A program made the translations under genes and the position numbers. Shown in pieces: positions 46,001 through 59,062 of a stretch of 64,000 bases of DNA (its first letter is position 1; the number at the start of each line of letters is the position of its first letter). The notes under the pieces were generated by a model. That model did no database searches, was not told where the DNA came from, and saw nothing but the letters and a program-made list of their open reading frames with translations. Source of the stretch: Lateolabrax maculatus (Eukaryota; Chordata; Actinopteri; Acropomatiformes; Lateolabracidae). Location: positions 8,531,501-8,595,500 of the forward strand of contig CM062219.1 in NCBI GenBank assembly GCA_031216445.1. The letters run 5' to 3'.

Positions 46001-47285
46001 AAGGTCATTCCTTTGTGTCCTGGCAAGGCAGGGGCTCTTTGAAGGGAGCAATTACAGCATTCACTGCTGCCAGGACCCTGACTTATTTCTCTTCAGAGTT
46101 TGTGCTGTACACATAGTCCATTTTGCTTTTGCCCTATTTACCATCATTCTGTCTTCTCATGCTGTTTTCAGCTCTTGTTACGACTACTGTGGCTTCCAGT
46201 ACAAAGGCCTAATTACAGTAATGGCAAGGGATAAACAGATAAACAAGCAAGCAGATGAACTGCAGGCCATGACGGCAGTTTGATAATATGTAAACCTCCC
46301 ACGCTGCTTGCATAAAATCCATCCCAACCAGCCAGTTAGCAAGTCAGGTAGACCAGCTAAGGGCCACACCAAAGCAGATTACAAATAAGTATTAATATGA
46401 TACAGCTCTGGGTAATTATTCAGGAGATGTCCAGTGTCTCATAAAATATGCCATTAAAATTAAATCAAATTCCATTTCTGAATTAGAATTTGAACATCTT
46501 TGAACATCTGCATGGGTATGTACGTGTGGTCACAATATATTCAGAGCATGTGCAGTAGCTCCAGGCAAGATAGCAGAATAGGGAATGGGTGACTAATGAG
46601 AACTTGTTTTACCACCGTTGTCTCGACTCTCCGGGTGTAGTGCTTAATCGTGACTGTGCATCGGGCCTGTCGTTTAACCATAGGATGCTGTGTTCACAAT
46701 GAAGTGCTTGGTGCAGGTGTTGGAGAAGGATGGCGGAGATCTAGGAATCTGTTGTTGTCCTTGATACTGAAAAGTCCAGGATTATTGATCCAAGGGAAAC
46801 CACTCAATCATGACTGTGTGGCTTCTGTAGAGCCAGCAAAAAATCCCTTGGCTGAAAATGCAGTCCCCAGGAGCAGCCCCCTTCACTTTTTCAAATAGAA
46901 ACAGAAACAGGAATTACACATAAAAATGTGTGTATCTGTGCATGCATTTATACTGATAAAGCTGTCATTTAATCTTGATCAGTTGAAACTGAAGACAATT
47001 CAAATCTGAACAGTTTGCATGTGTGAAAAAAGTAAAGAATGAGAAAAGAGAAAAGAAGCTCAGAAGATGCTGCACAAATAAAAATGAACAAATTCATGAT
47101 GCATTCCATTCAGATAAGGTTAAATGATTTTTTTTTAGCCCACTGATGATTCTTTTCTACACCCACAACACCATTTAAGCCCACAGTACACTAATGTCTT
47201 AATGAGCTGTACCTGTGTGAGCAACAAAGACAGTAAACAATAGCAAAGTGTGAATGTTGTTGTCAGTCTATATGTGTTGTCCCTG
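43043..47285. other. Non-coding; nothing identified
   Basis: No exon, RNA gene or clear repeat was recognised. Confidence 0.35.
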
Positions 47286-47375
47286 TGACTTGTCCAGGCC
47301 TGTCCAATGCATCCTGGGATAGGCTCAGTCCCTCTCAGTACTGAACATCTATAGGTGATGAATGTACTGATAACA
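47286..47375 (+). repeat. Degenerate retroposon 3' tail
   Basis: TGACTTGTCCAGGCCTGTCC, then ATCCTGGGATAGGCTCAGTC, and an 'atgaatg' end match a decayed copy of the same broad tail family as 131-285, in plus orientation. Confidence 0.5.
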
Positions 47376-48519
47376 ATAATAAGAATAACAGTGTGACAAA
47401 ACGTTCATTTCTGGAGTTCATACTTAAGTAACAATTTTATTAAGCAAATGTACAAAGAAATATTTAAAAGTCGTAGACACATAAGAGGAAATACGTTGTC
47501 TGGTACAACTAGTTTTACTGATGGAGAAATGTGTGTGTGCAACCAACTTAAAATGTCAAAATCCTTAGGCTTAAGTGTAAAAGAAAGAGAATAAAGTAAA
47601 AGCACAATAGTAAGAGAGAGAGAGAGGCAATGAAGTGAAATATTGAATTGCACAAAAGTACAAAGAGGAATTTTGTTCTGTGAAACTTGAATAATTAACA
47701 CCAAGTTATCGTTGCTGGAGGAGCACTGTTATTACTGATATAGCAAGTAAATCTGAACGTCTGCACGGGGTACCACCTAATGGAGTGTAGGTGAGATAAG
47801 AAGCAAGGGAGAGGAGGAAGGGGCTTGACCTGTTTGGGTTGACGGATTGTTTCAGTAAGGACAGGCTAGTGTGCCATTTGTCCAACCCAGCACAATGAAT
47901 GATCATTTTTCCTTTTAATAAAACCAAGCCACAACACTGTGTCGGAAAGAAAAAAAAAAAACAAGGACATAATAAAACAAGGTCTCTACATTGTTATTCA
48001 TTTTCAATAGTTTTCCAAAAAGAGATCACTTTGATGATAGGCCACTGTGACTAGAAGAGCACATTACATAAAATACCAGAGCATGAACATTCAACAGAAC
48101 CCATTGCATATAAATGTCAAACAGTTAGATCACTAATATAAGCAAGGATACAAGTGCAAGGGGCAATGCTGTTATTACTGACCATGTGTCACATTTTGAT
48201 TCACTATATTCAACAGCTGGAGTGAGTCCGTGGAGTGCAATCCAAACTGTATTTGGTTATATTTGCTTATACAGGTGAACATATGGAGAGAGCCCTTTCC
48301 TCAGCCCTGAATTAATAAACTGACATGAGCAGAATTTTGACATGAGCAGAACCTTGGTAGCACGACTAACAAATATTCAGAGCTTTGTCCTTCACTGCCA
48401 CGTAGCAAAGGTGGGTAATGCAGTGACGATTTTGAGAGTATAATGACAAAAATATGCATGAATTTTGAATCTCAAACAACGTAAGCGGGAGTCAGGCCAA
48501 GTGGTTGTTTGCTGACTGC
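47376..48519. other. Non-coding; nothing identified
   Basis: It contains a short (GA) stretch near 47614-47625. No gene was recognised. Confidence 0.35.
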
Positions 48520-48675
48520 ATGGCAAAAGTAAGGTCTATAGTCGATCAATCTTAGTCGTGAGCAAGACCCTGAGATACTTAAATTTCTCATGTGGGGCAA
48601 CAACTCAATCCCAGCAGTGAGAAGGGCTGTGAGCTGGGGGCAAGCCACCTTTTTTCTGGCAGAGTACTGTGGGAC
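48520..48675 (-). mobile_element. Decayed LINE reverse-transcriptase fragment
   Basis: On the minus strand, RKKVACP is followed by TTGCCCCACATGAGAAATTT and AAGTATCTCAGGGTC. This aligns at DNA level with the 'SRKRVxCPL...LLPQVEEFKYLGVL' post-RT region of a vertebrate non-LTR element. Frameshifts are present. Confidence 0.45.
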
Positions 48676-48907
48676 AATTGACTGCAAACCACCCAAAAAA
48701 GGAACTGAGAACACACTTGAATTAGTGCCAAGAACGTGGATATGACTCTTAACTTTGTGTAAGTGCAAACAAAATGATAAAACCCAAACAGTTAGTGAGT
48801 TCGAACAGAAATAGTGTTCCTTATCAAAGGAGCGTGTCTGCTTAAATTGATCATTCATTTAGTCTATAAATTGTGAGAATGTAGAGAACAATCCCTGTCA
48901 CAAGTAG

Positions 48908-49105
48908 CGTTGTCAAATTGCTTCTTTTATCCAATCAGCAAACCCAAAACCCAGAGATATTCAGTGAACAACAACAGCAAGCAGAGACCTGAGGATGAGT
49001 GGCATTTTTGCTTGACAAATGACTGAAACGATTAATTAATCGTTGTCCATTCATTTTCTTCCGACCAAATATTTGATTAATCAACTAATCCTTTTAAGCA
49101 CTAAT
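48908..49105. repeat. MITE-like element with AATCGATTAAT-type words, copy 1
   Basis: CCCAAAACCCAGAGATATTC, then GACTGAAACGATTAATTAAT, then TTTGATTAATCAACTAATCC match a widespread fish palindromic DNA element. It is related to the copy at 57551-57875. Confidence 0.6.
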
Positions 49106-50059
49106 TGAATTCAATGAATGATAATCGTTCCCGGAATTTGTTGAATGCATTCGTCCACACTCTCCCTTCCCTCCTTTCGTTCCTTTTCATTTCCTTTGCA
49201 AAACCAAACACTATAGGACACAATCAGAGACAACTGCCATTGTCACTCTCATCACTTGCACGTAAGCCCTTGTCCGACCCCAAGGACGAGTGCACTCAAT
49301 AACTGTCCCTGTCCAGACGCAGTAAGCCTGTGCCACAATCCCTTAAACCCCTGAACTCTGACATGCTTCAATGAGGTACATGAAGCCTCCTCCTTTGGGA
49401 GATTAAATTGAAACTCTTTCCCACTAAACTCCTGATTAATTGGAATTTTTTTTTAACTCTGCTAATCTACACTGTTGTGTATTGTCCTCAAGCAGTGCTA
49501 AGTGATAACATCAGGACAAACTGATGAGACGTGACAATGCTCCAGTCCAGGACTTCTAGACAGAGAAATTATATGGCGACAAAAGCCTTGGATATGTTTC
49601 TCAAGCATCTGCTCTCACTGATGAGGTTTTTTTTTGCGTCACCTTCATTCCTCACATTAAAAACTAATCAGAGAACTTAAAATGCAATTTCTGCCGCTGC
49701 TGCGCAGAAAGTTTTAGACCCTTGTAGCTTTAATTTCAGCCACTACTTTTATTTATTTATAAATTCAAGATAAATGTGTCAACTCAGTTTCTTTTTGCAA
49801 GGCGATTATCTGTCATTTCCTCCTATCTGGCGCCTGTGTCCTACATACAGTTCTGTATTTACCCTTCAAAATGTCTTTATTTTTTTGTTGAGTTTCAGAT
49901 ATCAAATTGTACGCAAGGCAGTCTCAGACAGCCTTTTTCACTGAGATTTATATAGGACTTTTATCATTTGTTTTAGTAGCTTACTTTGTCACATACAAAC
50001 ATTCATCAATGTTATGACAGCGTAACTGGCTACAGGAATACGTGCTACATGCTCAAATT

Positions 50060-50060
<1 letters not shown>
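49106..50060. other. Non-coding; nothing identified
   Basis: No gene or repeat was recognised. Confidence 0.35.
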
Positions 50061-50119
<59 letters not shown>

Positions 50120-50154
50120 CCTCTACTGTCCTTCCTTCCTTCCTGTCTGTCTGT
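50061..50154. repeat. Compound microsatellite (CTAT)n-(CTTC)n-(TGTC)n
   Basis: About 14-15 CTAT units (50061-50119) are followed by short CTTC and TGTC runs. Confidence 0.95.
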
Positions 50155-51574
50155 TGGTCTGGCTGGGATCTAAGATGCTACAGTGCACTTGTTTACTTTG
50201 ACTGCACACTATTGTAATCCCTGAGGTGAGTTGAGATGCTAGACACAAAGATCTCTCTGAAGTGGGAACTGGAAATAAAAACTCTTGGGTTTGTGTGTTT
50301 TGGGTGATTTTGTGTACATTTGGAGCTCTTGCTCCCCTCAAGTCAGATCATGCTGCACTACAGTGAGCAGTGCACTCACATATAGTGCTGTACATTGGTT
50401 CCACTTTATAGGTTTTGCAGCAGAGTAATTCAATCTCTGGCTCAGTTGACCTTTACCATTAATACTGACTATATATGTCTTTTTTTATCCTGAATTGAGC
50501 CTTTTTAAATGTAAATCTGAACATTCAATTACATTTTTTACAATTGCTGTCTTTACTACTGCTGAAAATATTTTTTTTATGTTATAAAGCTTACTGTACA
50601 CCAGTGACCTTGCCTACTGTGTCAATATGCACCTCCATATGTAGTCTTGAGTTTTCATAATGAATGTTAACAGAGGGCACCATTTGTATTGTCCTCAAGT
50701 GTAATTTTGCCACAACCGGGACTGGAGCTCAGATCACAGCCTGATTCCTCATAGAGCTTTTCTGGATATGATATTTGGCTTCAGTATCTGACCTCCTATC
50801 TTAACCTCTTTAATACCCTTTGTATAATAACGTGAGATATCTTTCATCCCTCCTTTGCATAAAAATCCCATTAATTTTAACAGCGCGTTATCACTGGATA
50901 AGTTTTGGAGGCATGAGGTTCGAGGCTGGTTCATCACACAATTAGCATTTTTGTATTATCTGTCAATGGCAGCCCAAATTGTGTTGGAAAGTGACTGGAA
51001 AATGTGACATGTAAAATTACATTCACATTTTTACGAAAATTCTGGATTTTAATATAGAATGTACATTTGGATGATATTGTTTTTTGCTCGTAAATATGTT
51101 GGCAGATCTTTCTCTCTGATTGTATTGATTTACTGCTTTAAATATGGTTCCCAGTTTACTAGATACATAAACTAAATCTACAACTATACATTAGCACCGC
51201 ACTAAATCCTAGAAGCTTATTACCAATGATAACTAGTAACTTTAATTCACTACCGTCATTAAAGAAGCTGTAATTTGTAATTATATGAATAATTTGGCCA
51301 CCATTGATAACAAAAATGATTAACATTGTTGTTAATTGCAATTGGTTATAGTAATGCTTTGTATAAAAATATAATAATAACGTGTTCACTTAGTATAGCT
51401 GCGAGCTAATAACAAAAAAATGTAAACTACTGTGTATCATGTCTGGAAGTACAACTGCATTCTAGTGAAGTTACATATTTAAACTGTACACATATATACA
51501 AGTGTATGCATATTATCACTTTTCCTAACTTTTGTAAGGGACACTGATAACAGTGATACCAAGAGATTACTAAA
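50155..51574. other. Non-coding, AT-rich; nothing identified
   Basis: No gene or repeat was recognised. Confidence 0.35.
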
Positions 51575-51650
51575 ATTGTATTAAAACATATTGATAAGCA
51601 ACAATGTATTAATTGATAATGAAAATCATCCTTGCAGCCCTACACATAGT
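51575..51650. repeat. Partial MITE copy
   Basis: ATTGATAAGCAACAATGTATTAATTGATAATGAAAAT and 'cttgcagcccta' (read in two pieces) match the end of the element family at 57551-57875. Confidence 0.45.
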
Positions 51651-52044
51651 ATGACAACTCCTCTCGACTAAACTGAGAGAAAACACGGCTTTACTGACAT
51701 TAAAGCAGTCACTCATTTTGGAATTACTGGGAGGCATTTATTTTACAAAGCTGTCAGTGTCACAGAAGCATCAACGTTGAGAAGCCCCAAAGCTACTCTA
51801 GAATGAAGAAGTCTTTATCACAAGTTCTCACTTCACCTTTGGAATTAAATAAAGAGCAGGTCTCATAGCAGGAGGGCCTGCTTGCCTTAAATCCAACTTG
51901 TGTATTGTATGTTATTTTTAGAACAGAAAATATACAATACAATACACTGCAGTTAATCGATTAACTGTTGCTTTGTCTTCTCGTTAATGACTTCACTGGT
52001 AACATATTCACTATGTCTAAGCTATACTGTATATATACTGTGAT

Positions 52045-52142
52045 GTATGCACACACACATACATATATACATATACATACATATATATACACATATATTT
52101 ACACATATATATACACACACATACATATACATGTACATGTAT
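52045..52142. repeat. Imperfect (ACAT)/(AC) microsatellite
   Basis: Alternating ACAC, ACAT, ATAT runs over about 100 bp. Confidence 0.9.
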
Positions 52143-52989
52143 TTTCAGGATAAGTTAGGTTACTCATAAATGCCATTATCTGTCATGTCAGTGGTACTAG
52201 GTCTTGGTAGGTTTTCAAAGGTTTTCAACACAGCAGATATGGATAGAGAGGCAAAGGTCAGCAGTCTGGGGATATAAGAACCATGTTGTTGGCATTTTCT
52301 ATCGCCTGTAGTCTCTTCAAAATCGTTTTGAAAGTGTAAAAACACAAGAAACAAAATGTGTTTTCCTATTTCTTCTATCCTTGAGTTCAGCCAGTAAATT
52401 TCCCATAATGCGTTGGGGGATACAAACAGGAAGTTAGTTGTGGGCTACTACACCTAACCCCCATGGATGTATTCATTTTTTTTTTTTTTAATGTATCTTT
52501 TTTACATTTTGGTCGTGTTGCGTTAGTTGTTAGCGGTTTCTTTTGGTACTTTAAACATGGATGTACAGGCGACAGTCGGCCGGATTCATTTTGTGAGGGA
52601 AGATTTGAAGTTACAAGGAGCTCCCTTGTACTTGACTTCGAAGTGGACACAGAGTTTTATCCTCGATGGACATCGGACATACTGATATCACCGGAAAGCC
52701 TAAGTTGTGCCCAGTCCAGCAGTGTGTGTATGGTGTCTGTACGGTCCGGTTTGACTGAGTTTTGACTCGGAGAAGAAGGGGCGTCATTTGTGAAGTAAAA
52801 ATGACTTGACGCAGCAGTTCAGCCAGCTACAGTAAATGTCTACACACCGTTTCCACAGATGAATACAACCACGATCAATACAGAAGAAAGTCATTCAGGT
52901 TTCCCGCTGCCCGCCCACTTCAGTCTGTCACTCATTCATCCAACTAGATGTCCACTTACCTGTGCTGACGCTTCGTCCACAGGTGTAAG

Positions 52990-53146
52990 ATGGCGGGACC
53001 GACCACAGGGGAGAGGCAGTGTGTCCATCCCGTCTCATTGATCACACCCTTGGCATATTTTATAAACTTCCCTGGGACATTCAGCCCACCTCCAGGTCTG
53101 GTGACACAACCTGGCTACAGGCTGACTGTCGCTGACAGATGTGCAG
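52990..53146 (+). other. Candidate first coding exon of unknown gene
   Basis: An ATG in fair context (taagATGGCGG) opens 52 codons beginning MAGPTTGERQCVHPVSLITP, ending at a strong donor (GCAG|GTAAGA, phase 1). The surrounding 52.5-53.1 kb is less AT-rich than its neighbours. A phase-compatible acceptor at 53337 would add 30 codons and a stop (53427-53429), giving an 82-residue product. I recognise no family. An untranslated or non-coding transcript, or chance, is possible. Confidence 0.25.
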
Positions 53147-55785
53147 GTAAGACCAAAGATTACAAAGATTATTTGAGGTTAATTTAATGGAATAATATTC
53201 TTCTTCTATTCCTCTTATTCTATTCTCTGATCATTTTATGTATGTTGAATGTTTGCAAGTAGTTCTGGTGGTTGGATGAAATACTGTGTTCCTTTGTATG
53301 GATCTGACACTGCTGTTAACACTCACTTATTTGTCAGGTGTGTCTCGGACTGGCTCCCTGTGTACCGTCAAACCGCTGCAAAAAGTAGTCGGACAGCTTG
53401 GCCTCAGTGGCACTCTGATGCAAGCATAGGCATATTTAACGGCACGGCTGTATGTTTGTTTCGTCTGGCTCACACAAAAAAAAGTAGCTTATTAATGAAT
53501 TGAAAGAAACCCATTTCTAACCAAGACTTCTAAGTGTCATGGTGTGGGGCCTCAAGCCTCTGAATATGCCTGACACACTCCACATGTCAGCAAGCAGTAC
53601 ATGGTAATCACCAACATATCCGCACAAGGCCTTGCTTCAGAAGAAGTCAATATCTGTCAGCAGTAAGCATCAGCAGCCTGGAGTTCTGGCCTGGCCCCCT
53701 ACAGCAGACCTGTCAGTATGCCTCAGGCATTGCATCATTAGTATAACCCCATGTCAGCACTCACTCATGTTGTAGCCCAAAACCCACTGTTTTTGTTCAC
53801 AAAGAGCTCTAAATGAAGTCAGTGTGCAAACCTCATAACCTTTCATATTCCCCTCCAAGTGGAAGATTGGAATTGAAAGTTGCCTCATATTGTATAATAT
53901 GCAAAAGGATCTGACACATTGAAATTTGGTATCCTACCATGTTGCTTCAAGATATTCTGACCAGTTGTTTTACCAACAGGCTGTATTCATGGTCCAGCAA
54001 AAATGACAAAACCACATACTTTTATTCATGCATTTTAGTAATAATGTCTAAAAATGTTGTTGGATATAAAAGTAGAAAATACAAATCTAAATAAATATGC
54101 ATCATGTTATTTCCTAATAGTAAAAGGTATACATACTCTCTACGAAAAACAGGTAACAGCATATCTATGAAAACAGATTAACAGTTTTATATTCTTCATA
54201 CAATAAATTTGCCTAACTATAAGCTCACTTAGGTAAAATCAAATACATTAAATTCTAACATTCATGATTTATGTTTAATATTATACACGTTTTGCAGTAG
54301 ACTATAAAAACATTAATGGAAATAAATTTAAGCCAAAGACTAGGATTCTCTGTGTACCAAATGTGCAAATCATAAATTCTACCTACCATCATCAATGAGG
54401 AATGGAGAGAAGTTGTATGATTGCATCTAATCAAAATGCTTTTACAAAAAATCAGTTCAAGTGAATCTGAATAGGACAAGGCTGTAGTATTGGTTATGCC
54501 CTGGATTTCTAGGCTTTCACATGGAGGATAATAGAAACTGCAATTGACTACGATTCTAAAGATGCCTTGTTTTTATTTTTGCTTTTTAGGCTTTACTGTC
54601 TACCCCTAATCATACATCCTCCGTAGTACTTTATGACTAATCTGGAACATGTGCAAGGACATCCTTTGAGGCTGCATTACTTTTAATGATGAAGACACTG
54701 ATTAAACAGTTTTTGTCTTAGCTGTATTGAGGTTGTTGACAGGGCTGAGGCTCCTAAATTAATCAAATGAAAATGAAAATCAAGATCTTAAATAAGATAA
54801 GTACAGGCAGCACAGAGAAAATTACAGACTGGCTAAAAGCTCATTTATGGTGTCTGTCTACCTCCAATATATTGTGAACACATACAGTACAGAATGTCTT
54901 GGATGAGTGTCAAGATGAGAGACTTAGGAATTCCAGTCATTTTTTATCCTGATACATGCTTAGTCTGAGGCCTGGGCAACAAATGTGCCCTCTGGGGAGT
55001 CTCTGACGACTTTCTCTGTCTTTGCCGAGAGAGAGGATGTATGGCCATTGTCACTGATGTCAGATTCAATGCTTGTTAGAGCACATTTATGAAAGAATAC
55101 CAACAGTTCACTGCATACATTTTGGTTGAAACACTGCACAAGTTACAGGATGCTAAGAACCTCTAGACTGAAGAGTGTGTTTTCCCTAAATATTGAATTA
55201 ATAGCAATGTAACATTTTATTTTGCTTGTTCAAAAATGGAACTTTAGAGTTACAGTGACACAACAACACAACAGATACTACAATAAGACTGGCTAACTTT
55301 AAGTAAGGTTTGAGTCATGCAGAAATAGAAATGTGAAACATGAATTACAACAGAAAACATCTGGCAGCGATAGTGTTGAGAATTATGTAACAATAATTTG
55401 TACTTTGACTGATGATGGTGGGCTTTAGGAAATAAATATATTTTACAGCTACAGTGACAAGACTCCAACAGGTGTACTTGTAAATTAGATTTAGTATAAT
55501 ACCATTAACCAAAGACAACGAAAGACAAAGAATATCTGAAAAATGAATTAGTATCAGTGAATATTAGTAAAAAGGAGGATATGGACAAAGCACCAGGCAA
55601 CACAATATTCACACACAAAAACACACACAGAAACCCAAACTTACTCTGGATGCTATGCATCATTAAAGCTCAAGGCTGTGTTGCTGGGAATTGAGTCTTC
55701 ATCAAAATGTCCATTCATCTTATAACCCGTGTTTGAGTGCCTTTGAGCGAAAGGGGGCCCTGTGTTTTAAGCAACATGTGATGCC
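53147..55785. other. Non-coding apart from the candidate second exon at 53338-53429
   Basis: No other gene or repeat was recognised in this AT-rich stretch. Confidence 0.35.
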
Positions 55786-55789
55786 GTGC

Positions 55790-56000
55790 TCAGAGCCAAA
55801 TGCTTTTAAGGGTTGAGAATGAGTTCTTGCACGTTTCAGTGGATACCTCCATCACAAAGGCGAGGGTGGAATTTGCGAGTACAATTGGTATGGCCTGAAG
55901 TGCACAGTGGAGTACACTGACAACGTTGCCTACAGTCGGTTTTCCATCTTCAGGAAAACTCACTGTGTCCATCACCCTTTTCACTAGAATGGGACTGAGA
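55790..56000 (-). pseudogene. Probable hAT-type transposase C-terminal remnant
   Basis: The minus strand reads VLHCALQAIPIVLANSTLAF and then VSTETCKNSFSTLKSIWL before a stop. The V-S-x-x-T-C-x-x-S-F-S-x-L-K pattern is the hallmark of the hAT dimerisation domain, where the family has V-S-S-A-T-C-E-R-S-F-S. The invariant E-R is K-N here, and a stop follows quickly, so it is a decayed copy. An adjoining open frame (56046-56290, minus) may be part of the same element but is not recognised. Confidence 0.45.
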
Positions 56001-56299
56001 AAATAACATCATATTCAGATTTGAAGAGTTCATTGCCAGGTTATCTTAGTAGAGGAATTGGCTATGATGAATGCAGAGTCTTTCTGCAGCCTCTGGGTTT
56101 GATGCAGCCAAGTGTGCTAATGACCTCACCACATTACTCTCCACCAGACACATTTCTTCTTGCACATCATCGATAATACTGTAAAGTATGCCCACGAGTT
56201 CAGACTTTTCAGCTGTGCCATTCTGTCTGCTTAATAAACTAAAAATCCAGACAAAGATGTACTGTTCATGCATCTCTTGTCTTGACATATGACACCTGC

Positions 56300-57550
56300 C
56301 TACAGTGGAATCAGAAAAGACACAAAGTGTTGTAAAATAAGTCACTGCATGCAGTTTCTCAATGCATTGCAATGTATTGTGAACTGTTAACACATTCAGC
56401 TGCAGTGAACAAATCCATATTTCTTGCTTGTGGTTTTCTGTTTGACAGCTCCACAAATGCTACACTCTTATTTCTTATGCATTTTGGGGTGTTGGCTTTT
56501 AAGTGGGTAGCCTTAAGTGTAGTGCCTGTTTTGCTGTCTTATAAGGCAAGTGTCTATGAAACAGCATTTACACTTCCTGACTGCTCTTCATAAGTTTAAG
56601 AAGTCTGTTATATTTTTACAATGGTCTATGTACTCTAATATAAACAGAGCATCGTAGATGGATTTCTCTGTTGAAAACTTGCAGTGGTAACCGTGGGGAC
56701 TGTATCATCCACCAGCCTAACAATGAAGCCTGCCTTTGCTTTGGTAAAGCCTTGATTCATTGGTTGCAGACACCACTAAAACATTTTTTGCAGAATGACA
56801 TTTGCACTAAGGCAGGAAATGACAAAGTCTTCTCTGCTGTGTGTCATGGAGTGTTTTGACTTGAAGGCAGACTGAATCATTATCTGTGCAATTACGCAAC
56901 TTGATTACGGCTGCTAGGGGCCAGCCCTGCATCTTTACTGTCCATCTGTCAGGCATCCTTGAACTCCATCCATCTTTTTTTGTCCCTTTTCTTTGGTTTG
57001 CAACCCATGGATGTAGGAGCTCTGAAGACAGCTGAGGGCTGTCATCCATCTGTCGTTCCTTTATCCTGATATTGCAGCGACATTAGTTGTCTTGTTTTTC
57101 AGTCTTTTAAAGCGAATGATGTTCACTTTGAGCTAGAGCTGTTTTCAAAGTTGAGGTATTGTTGCTAAGGACATATGGAAACTTTGCCTCTTTCAAATGC
57201 TTTAAATCTTTATCCAGTTTCAGTGATGACAGACACCAGTGTTTGAGGGAAAAACAGAGAGTTCTCCTTTCAATACTGCTGACATTTGACTAGTCGTGTA
57301 GTGTCTTAAATGAATGCAGTGCTATTCTGGGCCGGTGAAGTGAAGTGGCCAAATTGGTGCTATGTTTAGATTTATCCTCTGTGAGTTGTTGCTAAAGAAA
57401 GTAATCCCTTGTCTGTGGTTGGTATATCTCTGTATAAATTTAACATTAATCATTAGAATAATAAAAAAAAAGGAGGGAACAGATGTGTATGATAGAGCAT
57501 AGTATTAAAACATTAATGTGCCGCAAGTTGTAAATGTATGTTGTCTTCAT
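56300..57550. other. Non-coding; nothing identified
   Basis: No gene or clear repeat was recognised. Confidence 0.35.
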
Positions 57551-57875
57551 TAGAGCTGAAATAATTAGTTAATTAATTGATTAGTTGATCGACAGAAAAT
57601 TAATCAAGTAATTTATCCAGCAATAAAAAAAGAAAAGATTTGGTGCTTTCATACAAAACGTCTTACATTAGCTGCAGCTCTAGTTTACATTAAAGAATCG
57701 GAAATATAAATGCTTAGTGTATAAATTGTCATAAAGTATTGAAAAACGTTTCCTTAAGCCCCAATTTGACATCTTAATAAATTACTTAGGTTAAATGACA
57801 AATTGTTTATCAAAATAGTTGCCAATGAATCTTCTGTCAATCAGCTGAGCCTAATCCCTTAATTGTTCAGCTCTA
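57551..57875. mobile_element. MITE with 10-bp perfect terminal inverted repeats
   Basis: It starts TAGAGCTGAA (57551-57560) and ends TTCAGCTCTA (57866-57875), an exact inverted pair. Just inside are AT-rich words (AATTAATTGATTAGTTGATC at the left). The 325-bp element is non-coding and matches a very common fish DNA-transposon derivative. Confidence 0.7.
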
Positions 57876-58850
57876 GTATCAGCTTTGTTCTCTAATTGCC
57901 CTAGCAGGTCTTTAGGTCTCGCCAGTCCACAAGGGACTTAATGAATTCATTATTTATTTAGCTTTATTCATTGCTTGGCCCATATATTTCTATGACACCA
58001 GATGTTATTTGTGCTGCTATGATTAGCAGTAGTTTCCACCTAGTAAGATAGAGAAATTTTCCTGTTTTATTGTTAAACTTAAACAACCAACTGGAATTGG
58101 AAAAACTACTCCGATTCTTCACTTCAATTCAAAATGCACATTTTTAGGAGTTTATCTGCACCATTACCCTTACATGAGCAAAGAATATTCAAATTGTTTT
58201 TAACAGTCATCTTGCTTTATTAATAAGTGTTCAAACACATGCTTGATGATTTTCATGTCACTGGGATGCACGGTTTAACAAAATATGCTTGGCATTTGGT
58301 GCAGTGAATTGATTCAGTTTAATTGATTAATATTGATTTACAATGAATAGAGATCTCCAAAGCTCTACTGCTGTCCTATACTGGGTGACATCAAATAGAT
58401 GCATACACACTGACATTATTCATGAAGCTGAGAAACGAAACCATGATGAATGACTGGACTGCTTATTTATGCAAAAACACACACTCTCATACATAAAAGG
58501 ACAAGCACCCTGCACACACACACACAAACACACACACCATACACACACGCAAACGCCCTGCACACACAGGCTGCTTTGAAACCAGTTCAGTGAGTCAAGA
58601 TTCAGAAAGGCTCTGTCAGTCTAATCAGCAGTCAACACAAGCTCAACATCCATCAAGAGAGAGACTCATTTTTTATGTACTTTTAATCTGCTGTATTTAT
58701 TCTCTCTCTCTCTTTTGGGTGTTTTTGCTTAGGCTAATTGTGACACTGTATTAATGTTTCAACATATTAAGGTAATAAAATGGGAGAGGAGAGAAGAGGT
58801 TTCCGTGTTTTAATATTGTCCTCATAATTTGTATATAATGTAATTTTGTT
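57876..58850. other. Non-coding; AC-rich stretch
   Basis: It contains imperfect (AC) runs at 58516-58570. Nothing else was recognised. Confidence 0.4.
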
Positions 58851-59062
58851 GGTTTGCTCTGTACATGCGACATCCATTGCACTTCTGTCCGTCCTGGGAG
58901 AGGGATTCCTCCTCTGTTGCTCTTCCTGAGGTTTCTTCCATTTTTTTGGGTCTCTTTCCTTCTGCGAACCAGGGGTCTAAGGACAGAGGGTGTAGTATGC
59001 TGTACAGAAAAATTGAGATATGTGATTTTGGGCTATATAAATAGAATTGACTTGACTTGAGG
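58851..59062 (+). repeat. Teleost retroposon-like repeat with (TTGAC)n tail
   Basis: CATTGCACTTCTGTCCGTCC, then GAGAGGGATTCCTCCTCTGT, GGTCTAAGGACAGAGGGTGT, and GATTTTGGGCTATATAAATA ending ATTGACTTGACTTGA match a repeat found in thousands of copies in fish genomes. A short tandem tail suggests a non-LTR-type origin. The family name is uncertain. Confidence 0.75.

Noticed and set aside
50061..50154. Possible CRISPR-like array
   Set aside because: It is a pure tetranucleotide microsatellite without spacers, and the DNA is vertebrate.
56046..56456. 136-codon minus-strand frame as an independent gene
   Set aside because: It lacks a start context or partner exons and lies next to a transposase-like remnant, so it is listed only as a possible part of that element.
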